NCBI GenBank assembly: GCA_028283625.1
Contig: JAPWKG010000004.1
Location: 124,001-188,000 of the forward strand
Reading direction: 5' to 3'
From: Acidobacteriaceae bacterium
Lineage (GTDB): Bacteria; Acidobacteriota; Terriglobia; Terriglobales; Acidobacteriaceae
Length of the DNA: 64,000 nucleotides
Part shown: one piece after another, positions 1-7,884 of the stretch
How positions within the stretch are numbered: the first letter of the stretch is position 1
How the letters are laid out: each line of letters opens with the position of its first letter
The notes under the pieces: generated by a model
Seen by the model: the letters and a program-made list of their open reading frames with translations, nothing else
Databases searched by the model: none
What the model was told of the DNA's origin: nothing
Made by a program: the position numbers and the translations under genes

Positions 1-76
1 CGTAAGCGCCAAAACGTCCGGGCGCCGAACTCTTCGGCGCGGGGGCTGGGCGGTTGATCGTCTCCACTGGGCTCAT
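1..76 (-). CDS. trpB: tryptophan synthase beta chain, N-terminal fragment
   Basis: Partial gene: only the first 25 codons are in the window and the rest lies beyond base 1. The reading begins MSPVETINRP and reaches PGRFGAY, the usual TrpB opening (GRFGxYGGRxVPE). TrpB condenses indole with serine to make tryptophan, as the beta subunit of the TrpAB complex in the cytoplasm. The ATG at 74-76 has a GGAG ribosome site (RC CCGGAGATGAC). It is not directly joined to trpCF: a plus-strand small gene and an attenuator-like leader lie between. Identification rests on a short but characteristic motif. Confidence 0.75.
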   Translation of the reverse strand, partial: MSPVETINRPAPAPKSSAPGRFGAY

Positions 77-103
77 GTCATCTCCGGTTTGAGGTACAGA
101 AAG

Positions 104-132
104 CAAAAGCCGCAACCTTTAGGGTCGCGGCT
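104..132 (-). terminator. intrinsic terminator 31 nt before trpB start
   Basis: 10-bp stem AGCCGCGACC / GGTTGCGGCT with a CTAAA loop and a following T-rich tract, read on the minus strand. It ends about 30 nt before the trpB ATG, so it would stop transcription before the gene: the expected place for an attenuator and not for a gene-end terminator. Confidence 0.65.
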
Positions 133-229
133 CAGGGGGTCTTTGAACTTGGCTTGAAGCTGGTACTTCGTGTTACTTCGCTTCTCGCAGGCTCAGTCCG
201 CCGTCGCCGCTACCGGGTGCCAGTAGCGG
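108..229 (-). promoter_or_regulatory. candidate transcription attenuator upstream of trpB
   Basis: Four arms are visible on the minus strand. Arm 1 CCGCTAC (223-229) pairs perfectly with arm 2 GTAGCGG (within 207-214). Arm 3 CCGCGACC (123-130) pairs with arm 4 GGTTGCGG (110-117) inside a 10-bp stem (108-117 with 123-132), followed by CTTTTGCTTT, an intrinsic terminator. Arm 2 GGTAGCGG could instead pair with arm 3 with a single mismatch, forming an antiterminator. Arm 1 overlaps the Tyr and Trp codons of the leader peptide, just after its Phe run. A ribosome stalled on Phe, Tyr or Trp would mask arm 1 and free arm 2. The 76-nt gap between arms 2 and 3 is long for this class. Confidence 0.6.
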
Positions 230-267
230 AACGGAAAGAAGAAAAACGGGCTGGCAAAGTTCTGCAT
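193..267 (-). CDS. aromatic-amino-acid leader peptide of the trpB attenuator
   Basis: A 24-codon open frame in the trpB leader, running from ATG at 265-267 to TGA at 193-195. It reads MQNFASPFFFFPFRYWHPV followed by AATAD. It has six Phe codons (four consecutive at 235-246), then one Tyr and one Trp codon. This is the composition of classical attenuator leaders such as PheL and PheM of enterobacteria, though here it sits before trpB. The Tyr-Trp codons lie inside the first arm of a hairpin (see regulatory feature). No good Shine-Dalgarno precedes the ATG, and the frame stays open upstream, so the start is uncertain. The function would be ribosome stalling when aromatic aminoacyl-tRNA is scarce. 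Confidence 0.6.
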   Translation of the reverse strand: MQNFASPFFFFPFRYWHPVAATAD

Positions 268-485
268 CGAGAAAAAGCGTAACCCGCGACAAGGCTCCAG
301 TGCAAGCGCTCTATTCCAGAACGGCCGATTTCAGTACGGAAAAGAAGACGCAGGTATCTCATTCTGCACGGCCACGATATTCGACCGGATTGTCACAGTG
401 ACGTGAATCGAATGCCCGGTTCGTACATCTTTTCTTGTGTAACGCTCGATCCGACTATGACGGACCGACCAAACAGGAGAGCCGC

Positions 486-638
486 ATGAAGAACGCACGC
501 TATGTGCTTGCTGCGGCCTTGATCCTAGCACCCGCGATTGCGTCTGCTCATCCGATCATCGCCGCCCACCCGCAAACGATTTCTGTACACGACCGCACGC
601 CGAAGCCGCATATGCACACCATCAGTGCACACCGCTAA
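486..638 (+). CDS. small secreted His-rich peptide
   Basis: 50-residue product with a strong Shine-Dalgarno (CAGGAGAGCCGC before ATG). Residues 1-22 are a Sec-type signal peptide (MKNARYVLAAALILAPAIASA) with an ASA cleavage site. The mature part is about 28 residues and contains seven His, in HP, PHMH and AH pairs. Family not recognised. The histidines suggest periplasmic metal binding, but that is inference. It is encoded alone, divergent from the trpB leader and convergent with trpF, with a two-way terminator just after it. Confidence 0.55.
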   Translation: MKNARYVLAAALILAPAIASAHPIIAAHPQTISVHDRTPKPHMHTISAHR

Positions 639-680
639 AACTGCAGTTCGTTGTTGGTCGCAGCATTCAGTGATCACCTA

Positions 681-735
681 AAAAAGAAAAGAGCCCGCAT
701 CGCCAAACTGGCAGAGCGGGCTTTTCTCTTTTTAC
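681..735. terminator. bidirectional intrinsic terminator
   Basis: AGCCCGC (692-698) pairs with GCGGGCT (716-722). An A-rich run precedes the stem and TTTTCTCTTTTT follows it, so it can serve both the plus-strand small gene and minus-strand trpF. Confidence 0.75.
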
Positions 736-746
736 CGGCTGCACTT

Positions 747-1418
747 CTAGGGATTGCTTCTAGCGGCGGTAAGGAAGGCTTGTACGCGCGCGGGGTCTTT
801 CCTGCCCGCAGAGGCTTCCGTGCCGCTGGCAACATCGACTCCGTCCGGCTGGAAGATTGCAATTGCTTCTGCAACGTTGTCTGCGTGCAGTCCGCCGGCA
901 ACGATGAGTTTTGTCTGGCTACGTGTTTGTTCGTAGAGTCGCCTTACGATCTGCGCGGCGCTGCTCCAATCGAACGTCACGCCCAACCCGCCGGAGACGC
1001 CGGACTTTACCGTATCCAACAGGACAGCATCGATACCGGGATGCCTGAGCGCCTGCTCAAGGGCCGCGGCAAACTCCGCTTCCTTCCCTCTCTCAAAACC
1101 CACTACCTGCACCAGCCGCAGGTTGCTTCCGCCTGCAGCCCGTAACGTCTCGATCAGTGCTGGGTCGGTGTGGCCATGCAGCTGAACGCCCGTGAGGCGT
1201 GCGGCCTGAGCGGCTGCCAGAATCTCGGCGGCGTTACCGCTGGTGAAGACGCCGATCGTTTCGATTCCAGCGGGCAGCTTCGACGTGATGGCGGCTACCT
1301 GTTCGACGTTCACCTGCCGTTTCGACGGGGCAAAGACGAAGCCTATGGCATCGGCTCCCAGCTCACTGGCCAGCAGCGCGTCTTCCAGATTGGTGTTCGC
1401 GCAGATTTTGACCCACAT
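747..1418 (-). CDS. trpF: phosphoribosylanthranilate isomerase
   Basis: 223 aa, the usual TrpF length. It isomerises phosphoribosylanthranilate to CdRP, the third step of tryptophan synthesis. Visible motifs: VKICAN near the N-terminus with the catalytic Cys (family consensus KICG), GVQLHG, LLDT carrying the general-acid Asp, IVAGGLHADNV and GVDVASG, which bind substrate phosphate. The start chosen (ATG 1416-1418) overlaps the trpC stop as TGATG, implying translational coupling. A longer open frame upstream lies inside trpC and is not used. Downstream lies only a terminator. Confidence 0.93.
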   Translation of the reverse strand: MWVKICANTNLEDALLASELGADAIGFVFAPSKRQVNVEQVAAITSKLPAGIETIGVFTSGNAAEILAAAQAARLTGVQLHGHTDPALIETLRAAGGSNLRLVQVVGFERGKEAEFAAALEQALRHPGIDAVLLDTVKSGVSGGLGVTFDWSSAAQIVRRLYEQTRSQTKLIVAGGLHADNVAEAIAIFQPDGVDVASGTEASAGRKDPARVQAFLTAARSNP

Positions 1419-2233
1419 CAGCCGATCAGCTCCTGTAGCGCTTTTCCGGGGCGTTCGGCACGCATCAGTGACTCGCCGATAAGAAAGGCGTGGAAGCCCG
1501 CTGCGCGCAAGCGATCGACATCGGCGCGTGTGCCAATGCCGCTTTCGGCAACACGAATCACATCGGGTGGAAGCTGGGCGGCGAGCTCCATGGCGCGCTC
1601 CAGAGAGACGTGGAAGGTCTTCAGATCGCGGCTGTTGACGCCGACGCACTCGCAGTCGAGCGATTGCGCGCGATCCAGCTCTTGCTGATCGTGCACCTCG
1701 CAGAGAACGTCCATCTCCATGCGGCGCGCCTCTGCACGGAGCAGCTTCAGCTCGACGTCGGTGAGCGAAGCCACAATGAGCAGGATGGCGTCGGCCTTGT
1801 TGGCGCGGGCCTCTACGATCTGGAATGGATCGACGATAAAGTCCTTCCGCAGTAAGGGAAGCTGGACCGCGTTGTGGGCCAGTCGCAGGTTTTCAAGGGA
1901 GCCCTGGAAGAACGGCTCATCGGTAAGCACGGAGAGCACGGTTGCACCCGCCTGCTCCAGCTCCACGGCAAGCTCTGCGGGGTGAAACTCCGGACGAATG
2001 AGGCCCTTGGAGGGCGACGCTTTTTTGAGTTCGGCGATGACTGCCGGCGCGGTGGCCGAACGGGCCCGCAGCGCCTGGGCGAAGCCGCGCGGCGTGTGGG
2101 CGGCGGCCTGCTGTTCGAGCATCGCGAGCGAGGTGCTTGCCTTGCGGCGCTCTACGTCCTGCCGATGCCAGGCCATGATTTCGGGCAAGTACATGCGCTG
2201 CTCAGTCTGTTGCGAAACGGTCATAGTGACCAT
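1418..2233 (-). CDS. trpC: indole-3-glycerol phosphate synthase
   Basis: 271 aa from the ATG at 2231-2233 (MVTMTVSQQ). It closes the indole ring of CdRP in tryptophan synthesis. Motifs: ELKKASPSKG (catalytic Lys), LLRKDFI, CEVHDQQEL, GVNSRDLKTF (family usually NNRDL) and VAESGI, in normal TIM-barrel order. The frame remains open another 46 codons upstream, but this start matches the family length. ATG 2224 is an alternative, and neither has an obvious Shine-Dalgarno. First gene of the trpCF pair. trpA and trpE are not in the window. Confidence 0.93.
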   Translation of the reverse strand: MVTMTVSQQTEQRMYLPEIMAWHRQDVERRKASTSLAMLEQQAAAHTPRGFAQALRARSATAPAVIAELKKASPSKGLIRPEFHPAELAVELEQAGATVLSVLTDEPFFQGSLENLRLAHNAVQLPLLRKDFIVDPFQIVEARANKADAILLIVASLTDVELKLLRAEARRMEMDVLCEVHDQQELDRAQSLDCECVGVNSRDLKTFHVSLERAMELAAQLPPDVIRVAESGIGTRADVDRLRAAGFHAFLIGESLMRAERPGKALQELIG

Positions 2234-2567
2234 GCTACGTGACCAGGCTGCGCGGTGTTCCTGTGGCATGGAATCGCCCGTGATCCGGGAAACCATCCCG
2301 CACAGCAGCCCGTGGAGAGCCGTTGAAGCGGCAGCGTACGCGTTGACGAGCCAAAACCAACCGTTCGACACGAAATTTAAGCCGTTCGCTGAAAAAGCGC
2401 TTTGCGTGGATCTAGGACTAAGTTAGTCTTACTTTCAGAAAGAGCTGGATTCCGGTCAGTCTTTTGGCGAAGCGGCCGGAATGCACAGCGAATTTGAGAT
2501 CGACAGGAATGGCTGGTCGTGGCTTCGTGAGGGGAAGCGCTCGGCCTGGCCGGAAGGATGAAGTCGT
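2234..2567. other. divergent intergenic region trpC / rpsD
   Basis: 334 nt with no supported gene. It must hold the trpC and rpsD promoters. A small palindrome GACTAA-g-TTAGTC lies at 2416-2428 and could be an operator. No identifiable riboswitch or S4-binding leader was seen. Confidence 0.5.
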
Positions 2568-3191
2568 ATGAGCGAACGCAAGAAGTTTAAGATTCAACGC
2601 GCGCTGGGTTTGGAGTTGCCGGGGCTGGGTAAGGCCGGTGCTCTCGAGAAGAACCCCACCCCTCCAGGACAGCATGGTGCCGCGCAGGGCCGTCGCAAGC
2701 TAAGCGAGTATGGTTTGCAGCTCCGGGAAAAGCAGAAGGTGCTCTTCCACTATGGTTTACGCGAAGAGCAGCTTCGCCGGTTTGTGCGCGATGCTCGCCG
2801 CATCTCTCCCTCGAACTGGATTGAAGCTTTGATCGGCCTGTTGGAGCGTCGTGTGGACAACCTGGTTTTCCGCGCAGGTTTTGGCCGCTCGATGGCTGCA
2901 GCGCGCCAGCTGGTGAACCACGGTCATGTTCTGGTGAACGGCAAGCGGCTCACGATCGGCTCCGCCGTGCTGCGTCCGGGCGACACGTTGGAGCTCACCG
3001 AGTATGCCAAGGGCTTAATGACAGAGGACAGCCGCCGTTCGCCTCGTCTGCCTCTGCCGGAGTTCCTGCAGTTCATTGAGCCTGCTGATAATACACGCGC
3101 CACGCTCACAGCGCTTCCTGCTGCGCGGCACATTCCTTTCGCGTTCGAACCGCAGCGCGTGGCCGAGTACTACGCGCAGAGAGGCGTCTAA
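2568..3191 (+). CDS. rpsD: 30S ribosomal protein S4, cysteine-free (C-minus) type
   Basis: 207 aa. S4 nucleates 16S rRNA 5'-domain folding. Strong family landmarks: PPGQHG (about 32-37), RRKLSEYGLQLREKQK (42-57), LLERRVDNLVFRAGFG, ARQLVNHGHVLVNGK (the S4 RNA-binding fold, about 110-125), RPGDTLEL, and a C-terminal VAEYYAQR. The N-terminus lacks the four-Cys zinc knot seen in many bacterial S4 proteins. No rpsK, rpsM or rpoA is nearby, so this is either a relocated single copy or a paralogue. Ribosome site AAGGA lies 9 nt before the ATG. A small gene follows after 6 nt. Confidence 0.9.
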   Translation: MSERKKFKIQRALGLELPGLGKAGALEKNPTPPGQHGAAQGRRKLSEYGLQLREKQKVLFHYGLREEQLRRFVRDARRISPSNWIEALIGLLERRVDNLVFRAGFGRSMAAARQLVNHGHVLVNGKRLTIGSAVLRPGDTLELTEYAKGLMTEDSRRSPRLPLPEFLQFIEPADNTRATLTALPAARHIPFAFEPQRVAEYYAQRGV

Positions 3192-3197
3192 ACCGCT

Positions 3198-3458
3198 ATG
3201 GCTCATCCAATCCCCGCACCGAAGAAGTTGTCGTCTGCACACGTGGACAAGCCTCAATCTCTGGCGCAGGCCGAGGGCCTGGGCAGCGTAACGCAGTGTT
3301 CCTGCGGCACGCTGAGCCTGAACGTCCAGGCCTTTAGTTTGCGGCTCGACCTTGAGAGCTTTGCGCGTCTGTTGCTGATGTGTTCGGAGGCGATGGATGT
3401 TGTTGAGCGCGGTATGGATACGGCCAGCAGTAAGACCAGACCGACACTGGTCCACTGA
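3198..3458 (+). CDS. small protein with a CxCG motif, function unknown
   Basis: 86 aa, starting 6 nt after rpsD and probably co-transcribed. A polar N-terminal 30 residues is followed by a compact region with CSCGTLSLNVQAFSLRLDLESF and a predicted helix to about residue 70. The CxCGT-beta-beta-helix pattern resembles small uncharacterised proteins in several phyla, but I cannot name a family. There is no Shine-Dalgarno close to the ATG, so translation may be coupled to rpsD. The cysteine pair next to a zinc-free S4 is suggestive only. Confidence 0.6.
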   Translation: MAHPIPAPKKLSSAHVDKPQSLAQAEGLGSVTQCSCGTLSLNVQAFSLRLDLESFARLLLMCSEAMDVVERGMDTASSKTRPTLVH

Positions 3459-3559
3459 GGGTCCCGTGCCTTCGCCGCGAACTCTCTCATGCGGCGAAGG
3501 CACTTTTTCATGGCAGCGTATGCCATCGCGCTGCTGGGGGATGGCGTTAGAGTAAGGGC

Positions 3560-4507
3560 ATGATGAGAATGCTCTCCAGCTTGTTCCTCGCGCCTCTGGT
3601 TGTCTCTGCGGCCCTTGCACAGACAAACTCTCCTAACCCGCACGAGTGGCGTATGCGGGCAACGGACTCTCCGGTTCAAATCTCAGAACATGTGTGGATG
3701 GTGAAGGGGATGCCCAACATCGCCATTGTGGTCGGCACGCGCTCCGTGCTGGTGGTGGACACCGGCATGGGCCCGAAGTACGGCGCGATGGCTGCACAGT
3801 TTGCGGCAAAGCTTGCGCCGGGGAAAAAGCTTTTTCTAACCACAACGCACTTTCATCCTGAGCATGCCGGGGGCGATGAGAACTTTCCTCCCAGTACGGT
3901 GCTGATTCGCAACGACGTGCAGCAGACGGAGATCGAGCAGAGCGGCATGGAGATGGTGAATCTTTTCCGTGGTCGTTCCGAGGAGTATCGCCGGGATCTG
4001 GAAGGGGTTTCCTTCCGCGAGCCCGATGTCACCTTTCACAAGGAAGCGAAGCTTGAGTTGGGCGGCGGCGTGACGGTTCGCCTGATGTGGCTTGGAGGAG
4101 CACACACGGTCGGCGATGAGCTCGTGTTTGTCGATCCGGATGCAACGTTGGTGAGCGGCGACGTGGTGCAGAACAAAACGCCTCCGATGATTTTCACGCA
4201 GGTGGGCAAGGGCGGAACTCCGAGCTCCTGGCTGCATGTGCTCGACAAGCTCGAGAAGCTGCATGCGCAGCATGTTGTGCCTGACCACAGTGAGCCTGGC
4301 GACGGTTCCTTGGTGGAGCAGGAGCGGAGCACGATCGCCGAGATTCGTACCAGTGCATTGTCTTTGAAGCAGAGCGGCGTCAGCGTGGAGCAGGCCGGCC
4401 AGCAAATCAGCGCGAAGTTCAAGCAGGAGCACCCTGACTGGTTCGATACCAACGTCTCCGGCTTTGTAAAGAACGTCTATGACGACCCCGATACGAATCC
4501 GATGTAA
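3560..4507 (+). CDS. secreted metallo-beta-lactamase-fold hydrolase
   Basis: 315 aa with a signal peptide ending at ALAQ (about residue 21), so periplasmic. MBL landmarks: VLVVDTGMG, the metal-site motif THFHPEHAGG (about 95-104), GGAHTVGDELVF, LVSGDVVQ (Asp ligand) and VVPDHSEPG (last His). The usual HxHxDH reads HFHPEH, so the Asp that holds the second metal is Glu. The fold assignment is firm; the substrate is unknown. Two stacked hairpins follow, the first overlapping the stop codon. Confidence 0.85.
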   Translation: MMRMLSSLFLAPLVVSAALAQTNSPNPHEWRMRATDSPVQISEHVWMVKGMPNIAIVVGTRSVLVVDTGMGPKYGAMAAQFAAKLAPGKKLFLTTTHFHPEHAGGDENFPPSTVLIRNDVQQTEIEQSGMEMVNLFRGRSEEYRRDLEGVSFREPDVTFHKEAKLELGGGVTVRLMWLGGAHTVGDELVFVDPDATLVSGDVVQNKTPPMIFTQVGKGGTPSSWLHVLDKLEKLHAQHVVPDHSEPGDGSLVEQERSTIAEIRTSALSLKQSGVSVEQAGQQISAKFKQEHPDWFDTNVSGFVKNVYDDPDTNPM

Positions 4508-4523
4508 GGCGGTGCCTTACATC
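4501..4523. repeat. 10-bp inverted repeat across the stop codon
   Basis: GATGTAAGGC-ggt-GCCTTACATC is perfect. It includes the TAA of the MBL-fold gene and stands 17 nt before the stronger terminator hairpin, so it may protect the mRNA 3' end or help termination. Confidence 0.6.
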
Positions 4524-4540
4524 GTGATGTGGCACAGGAT

Positions 4541-4580
4541 GCAGAAAGCCCGTGAAGCTGGTGCTTCACGGGCTTTCTGC
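4541..4580. terminator. bidirectional terminator, 18-bp perfect stem
   Basis: GCAGAAAGCCCGTGAAGC (4541-4558) pairs perfectly with 4563-4580 around a TGGT loop. It lies between the convergent MBL-fold gene and aconitase. Confidence 0.75.
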
Positions 4581-4601
4581 GTTCTGCGATGTGAGTAGGG
4601 C

Positions 4602-7490
4602 TTAGGCTTTTCCTGCCAGCTGACGCAGCACATACTGCAGAATGCCGCCATGCTGGTAGTAGAGGATCTCCTGCGGTGTATCGATGCGAACGGTTGCGGA
4701 GAACTCGATGGTCTTACCTTCGTTGTTCTCTGCCACAACAGCAACGGTCTTGCCTTCGGCGAACTTCGAGTCGAGTACCTTCTTCAGGCCGACGACTTCG
4801 AAGATCTCTTCGCCCGTGAGGCCAAGCGATTCGACGTTCTGACCTTCGACAAACTGCAGGGGCAGAATGCCCATGCCGACGAGGTTCGAGCGGTGGATAC
4901 GCTCGTAGCTCTCCGCGATCACGAAGCGGATGCCGAGCAGGCGCGGTCCCTTGGCTGCCCAGTCACGGGACGAGCCCGAACCGTACTCCTTGCCTGCGAG
5001 AATGGCGAGCGGAGTGCCGCGTTTGGCGTACTCAACCGATGCGTCGTAGATGCTCATCTGGTCGCCTTCCGGCAGCAGACGGGTTACGCCGCCTTCCGTA
5101 CCGGGGGCCAGCTTGTTGCGAAGACGAACATTGGCAAAGGTGCCGCGGACCATGACCTCGTGGTTGCCACGACGTGAGCCGTAGCTGTTGAAGTCGGCAG
5201 GCTTCACTCCGTGGTCGGTCAGGTACTTGCCGGCCGGGCCGTTCAGCTTAATGGAGCCTGCAGGGGAGATGTGGTCGGTGGTCACGGAGTCGCCTAGAAC
5301 GGCGAGCACGCGCGCGGCTTTGATCTCTTCGACTGCCGCTGGCGTAGCGGGCATACCGTCGAAGTACGGTGCCTTGCGGATGTAAGTGGAGTCCAGCTCC
5401 CAGCCATACGTGTCGCCGAGCGGGAACTTCAACTGCTGCCAGTTGGCATCGCCGTCAGCTACCTTGGCGTACTGGGTCTTGAACATCTCGGAGTCGATCG
5501 AGGCATGCACTGCATCGGAGACTTCCTTTTGCGTCGGCCAGATATCGCGCAGGAAGATGGGCTTGCCATCCTTGCCCTTGCCCAGCGGCTCGGAGTCGAA
5601 GTCGTGCGAGATGTGGCCTGCGAGCGCATAGGCCACCACCAGCGGCGGGGACATCAGGTAGTTGGCGCGAACCTCCGGCGAGATACGGCCTTCGAAGTTA
5701 CGGTTGCCGGAGAGTACGGAGACCGCGACGAGACCATGCTCCTCGATGGACTTTGAAACGTCCGTCGGCAGGGGACCGGAGTTCCCGATACAGGTGGTGC
5801 AGCCGTAGCCGACAACCTGGAAGCGTAGCTTGTCGAGGTAGGAGAGCAGCCCCGCGCGCTCATAGTAGTCGGTCACAACGCGCGAGCCCGGTGCGAGCGA
5901 GGTCTTTACCCACGGCGGTGTGCTCAGGCCGGCATCGACAGCTTTCTTTGCGAGCAGGCCGGCTGCCATCATCACGTACGGGTTGGACGTGTTCGTGCAG
6001 CTGGTGATGGCCGCAATGACGATCGAGCCATCGGAGAGGTACTTGTCCGGGTTGACCCCGAAGCGTGCTTCAACGGAGTTCGCCGGCGCAACCAGAGCAT
6101 CCTTGCTGGCAAGCGGGTTCTCATGCGTGGTTGTTTTCACGACAACGCTGACCGGAACCTGCGGCGCGGGCGAACCTTCGCTGCTGGTAATGTCTCCTGT
6201 CGCCGAAGCGTGTCCGCCCTCGCCTTCCCAGCGCACCATCTGGCGCAGAGCGCTCTTGTTCGCGTTGGGACCCTGCAGTGCAGGCAGTTGCTTGGCAAAG
6301 CTGGAGCGGGTCTCTGAGAGCAGGACACGGTCCTGCGGACGCTTCGGTCCTGCCACGCTGGGCTCCACGGTTGCGAGATCCAGCTGCAGCACGGTGGAGT
6401 ACTCGGCCTCTGCCGCGTCCGCGGTGTGGAACATGCCCTGTGCCTTGTAATAAGCCTCGACGAGAGCGATCTGCTCCGCCGGGCGCCCCGAGAGACGCAG
6501 GTAGTTCAGGGTCTCGGCATCCACCGGAAAGATGCCGCAGGTTGCACCGTATTCCGGCGCCATGTTGGCGATGGTGGCACGATCGGCGAGCGGAAGGTCG
6601 CTCACGCCGGGGCCGTAGAACTCAACGAATTTACCGACAACACCCAGCTTGCGCAGCATCTCCGTCACGGTGAGAACTAGATCTGTTGCGGTGGCGCCTT
6701 CGCGCAGCTTGCCCGTCAGCTTGAAGCCGACAACCTGCGGCACCAGCATGGAGACGGGTTGGCCCAGCATCGCAGCCTCTGCTTCAATGCCTCCGACACC
6801 CCAGCCCAGAACGCCCAGACCATTGATCATTGTGGTGTGCGAGTCTGTGCCGACAACGGTATCCGGATAGGCGGTGACGGTGCCGTCGCTGTTTTCGCGC
6901 GTGAAGACGACGCGTGCCAGATACTCCAGGTTGACCTGGTGGCAGATGCCCATGCCCGGAGGTACGGCCGAGAAGTTGCGGAAAGCGGTTTGACCCCACT
7001 TGAGGAAGGCATAGCGTTCGCGATTGCGGGTGAACTCCAGAGCGGCGTTCAGATCGTAAGCATTGGCCGCGCCGTATTCATCTACCTGTACGGAGTGGTC
7101 GATGACCAGTTCGGCAGGCTGCAGCGGGTTGATCTTCTGCGGGTCGCCGCCGAGCACCTTCATGGCATCGCGCATGGCTGCGAGATCGACGATGGCGGGC
7201 ACGCCGGTGAAGTCCTGCATCAGTACGCGGGCCGGCATGTACGCGATCTCGCGCGCGGGCTCGGCTTCCGCGTCCCAGTTGGCCAGGAACTGGATGTCGT
7301 CGGCGGTGACGCTCTTGCCGTCCTCATGGCGCAGCAGGTTCTCCAGCAGGATGCGCAGAGAGAAGGGCAGCTTGGAAAGGTCAGTGCCGAGCTTGGCTGC
7401 CAGCGCGGGAAGCGAGTAGTACTGCACGGTTTGAGCGCCGGAGTTCAGCGTAGCGGCTGCTCCAAAGCTATTGGGGTTGGTGGTTGCCAT
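4602..7490 (-). CDS. acnA: aconitate hydratase A
   Basis: 962 aa, slightly longer than typical AcnA (about 890). It interconverts citrate and isocitrate in the TCA cycle using a 4Fe-4S cluster. Landmarks: the N-terminal YYSLPALAAKLG, PARVLMQDFTGVPAIVDLAAMRDAM, GTDSHTTMINGLGVLGWGVGGIEAEAAMLGQP (substrate and cluster Ser/His region), IAAITSCTNTSNP (cluster Cys), VGYGCTTCIGNSGPL (two further cluster Cys) and, in the swivel domain, GDSVTTDHISPAGSI, GSRRGNHEVMVRGTFAN and GSGSSRDWAAKGP. Extra length sits in a linker around residues 395-460. Ribosome site GAGGAG lies upstream of the ATG. Encoded singly. Confidence 0.96.
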   Translation of the reverse strand: MATTNPNSFGAAATLNSGAQTVQYYSLPALAAKLGTDLSKLPFSLRILLENLLRHEDGKSVTADDIQFLANWDAEAEPAREIAYMPARVLMQDFTGVPAIVDLAAMRDAMKVLGGDPQKINPLQPAELVIDHSVQVDEYGAANAYDLNAALEFTRNRERYAFLKWGQTAFRNFSAVPPGMGICHQVNLEYLARVVFTRENSDGTVTAYPDTVVGTDSHTTMINGLGVLGWGVGGIEAEAAMLGQPVSMLVPQVVGFKLTGKLREGATATDLVLTVTEMLRKLGVVGKFVEFYGPGVSDLPLADRATIANMAPEYGATCGIFPVDAETLNYLRLSGRPAEQIALVEAYYKAQGMFHTADAAEAEYSTVLQLDLATVEPSVAGPKRPQDRVLLSETRSSFAKQLPALQGPNANKSALRQMVRWEGEGGHASATGDITSSEGSPAPQVPVSVVVKTTTHENPLASKDALVAPANSVEARFGVNPDKYLSDGSIVIAAITSCTNTSNPYVMMAAGLLAKKAVDAGLSTPPWVKTSLAPGSRVVTDYYERAGLLSYLDKLRFQVVGYGCTTCIGNSGPLPTDVSKSIEEHGLVAVSVLSGNRNFEGRISPEVRANYLMSPPLVVAYALAGHISHDFDSEPLGKGKDGKPIFLRDIWPTQKEVSDAVHASIDSEMFKTQYAKVADGDANWQQLKFPLGDTYGWELDSTYIRKAPYFDGMPATPAAVEEIKAARVLAVLGDSVTTDHISPAGSIKLNGPAGKYLTDHGVKPADFNSYGSRRGNHEVMVRGTFANVRLRNKLAPGTEGGVTRLLPEGDQMSIYDASVEYAKRGTPLAILAGKEYGSGSSRDWAAKGPRLLGIRFVIAESYERIHRSNLVGMGILPLQFVEGQNVESLGLTGEEIFEVVGLKKVLDSKFAEGKTVAVVAENNEGKTIEFSATVRIDTPQEILYYQHGGILQYVLRQLAGKA

Positions 7491-7884
7491 CGGGGTCGGA
7501 TCTCCTCGGCCTCTGGACGCACTGAGGCCAGTGTGATGGCTCCTCGCAAGGGATGGCGAGCGAAGGAGCGTGACATGGGTTGTGACGGGGGAAAACAGGA
7601 GCGCGCGCGGAGCGCAGGGGCTCAGCGTCCGCGGTCATGGCGGCCTCGGCGGAATCGCTTCAAGGTTCGCAGGCTCATGGCTGTCATCTTACGCCGTACG
7701 AATTCCGGTTGGATAGTGGCACGTACGCACGATGCTGCGCAGGCTGGCGGCGTTGCTCGCGGAAGACCGCTTTTTTGCAGATTTCGAAGGGTGCTTCCAG
7801 AGGCTGTGGAATTGCATCCAACGGCACGGAGCGAGCGAAACCCGGGGCTGAGAGCCGGGTTTTACTCGAATGAGGAGATTCGTT
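7491..7884. other. divergent intergenic region acnA / lipoprotein gene
   Basis: 394 nt without a supported gene. A hairpin AAACCCGG...CCGGGTTT followed by TAC lies at 7838-7863, just before the ribosome site of the downstream lipoprotein. It could be an attenuator or a translational control stem. Nothing else was identified. Confidence 0.4.

Noticed and set aside
104-270. T-box riboswitch before trpB
   Set aside because: The conserved T-box sequence (GGTGGNACCGCG-like) is absent; the leader peptide and paired arms fit attenuation better.
7838-7863. terminator for an unseen upstream gene
   Set aside because: No plus-strand gene ends before it; more likely part of the lipoprotein leader.
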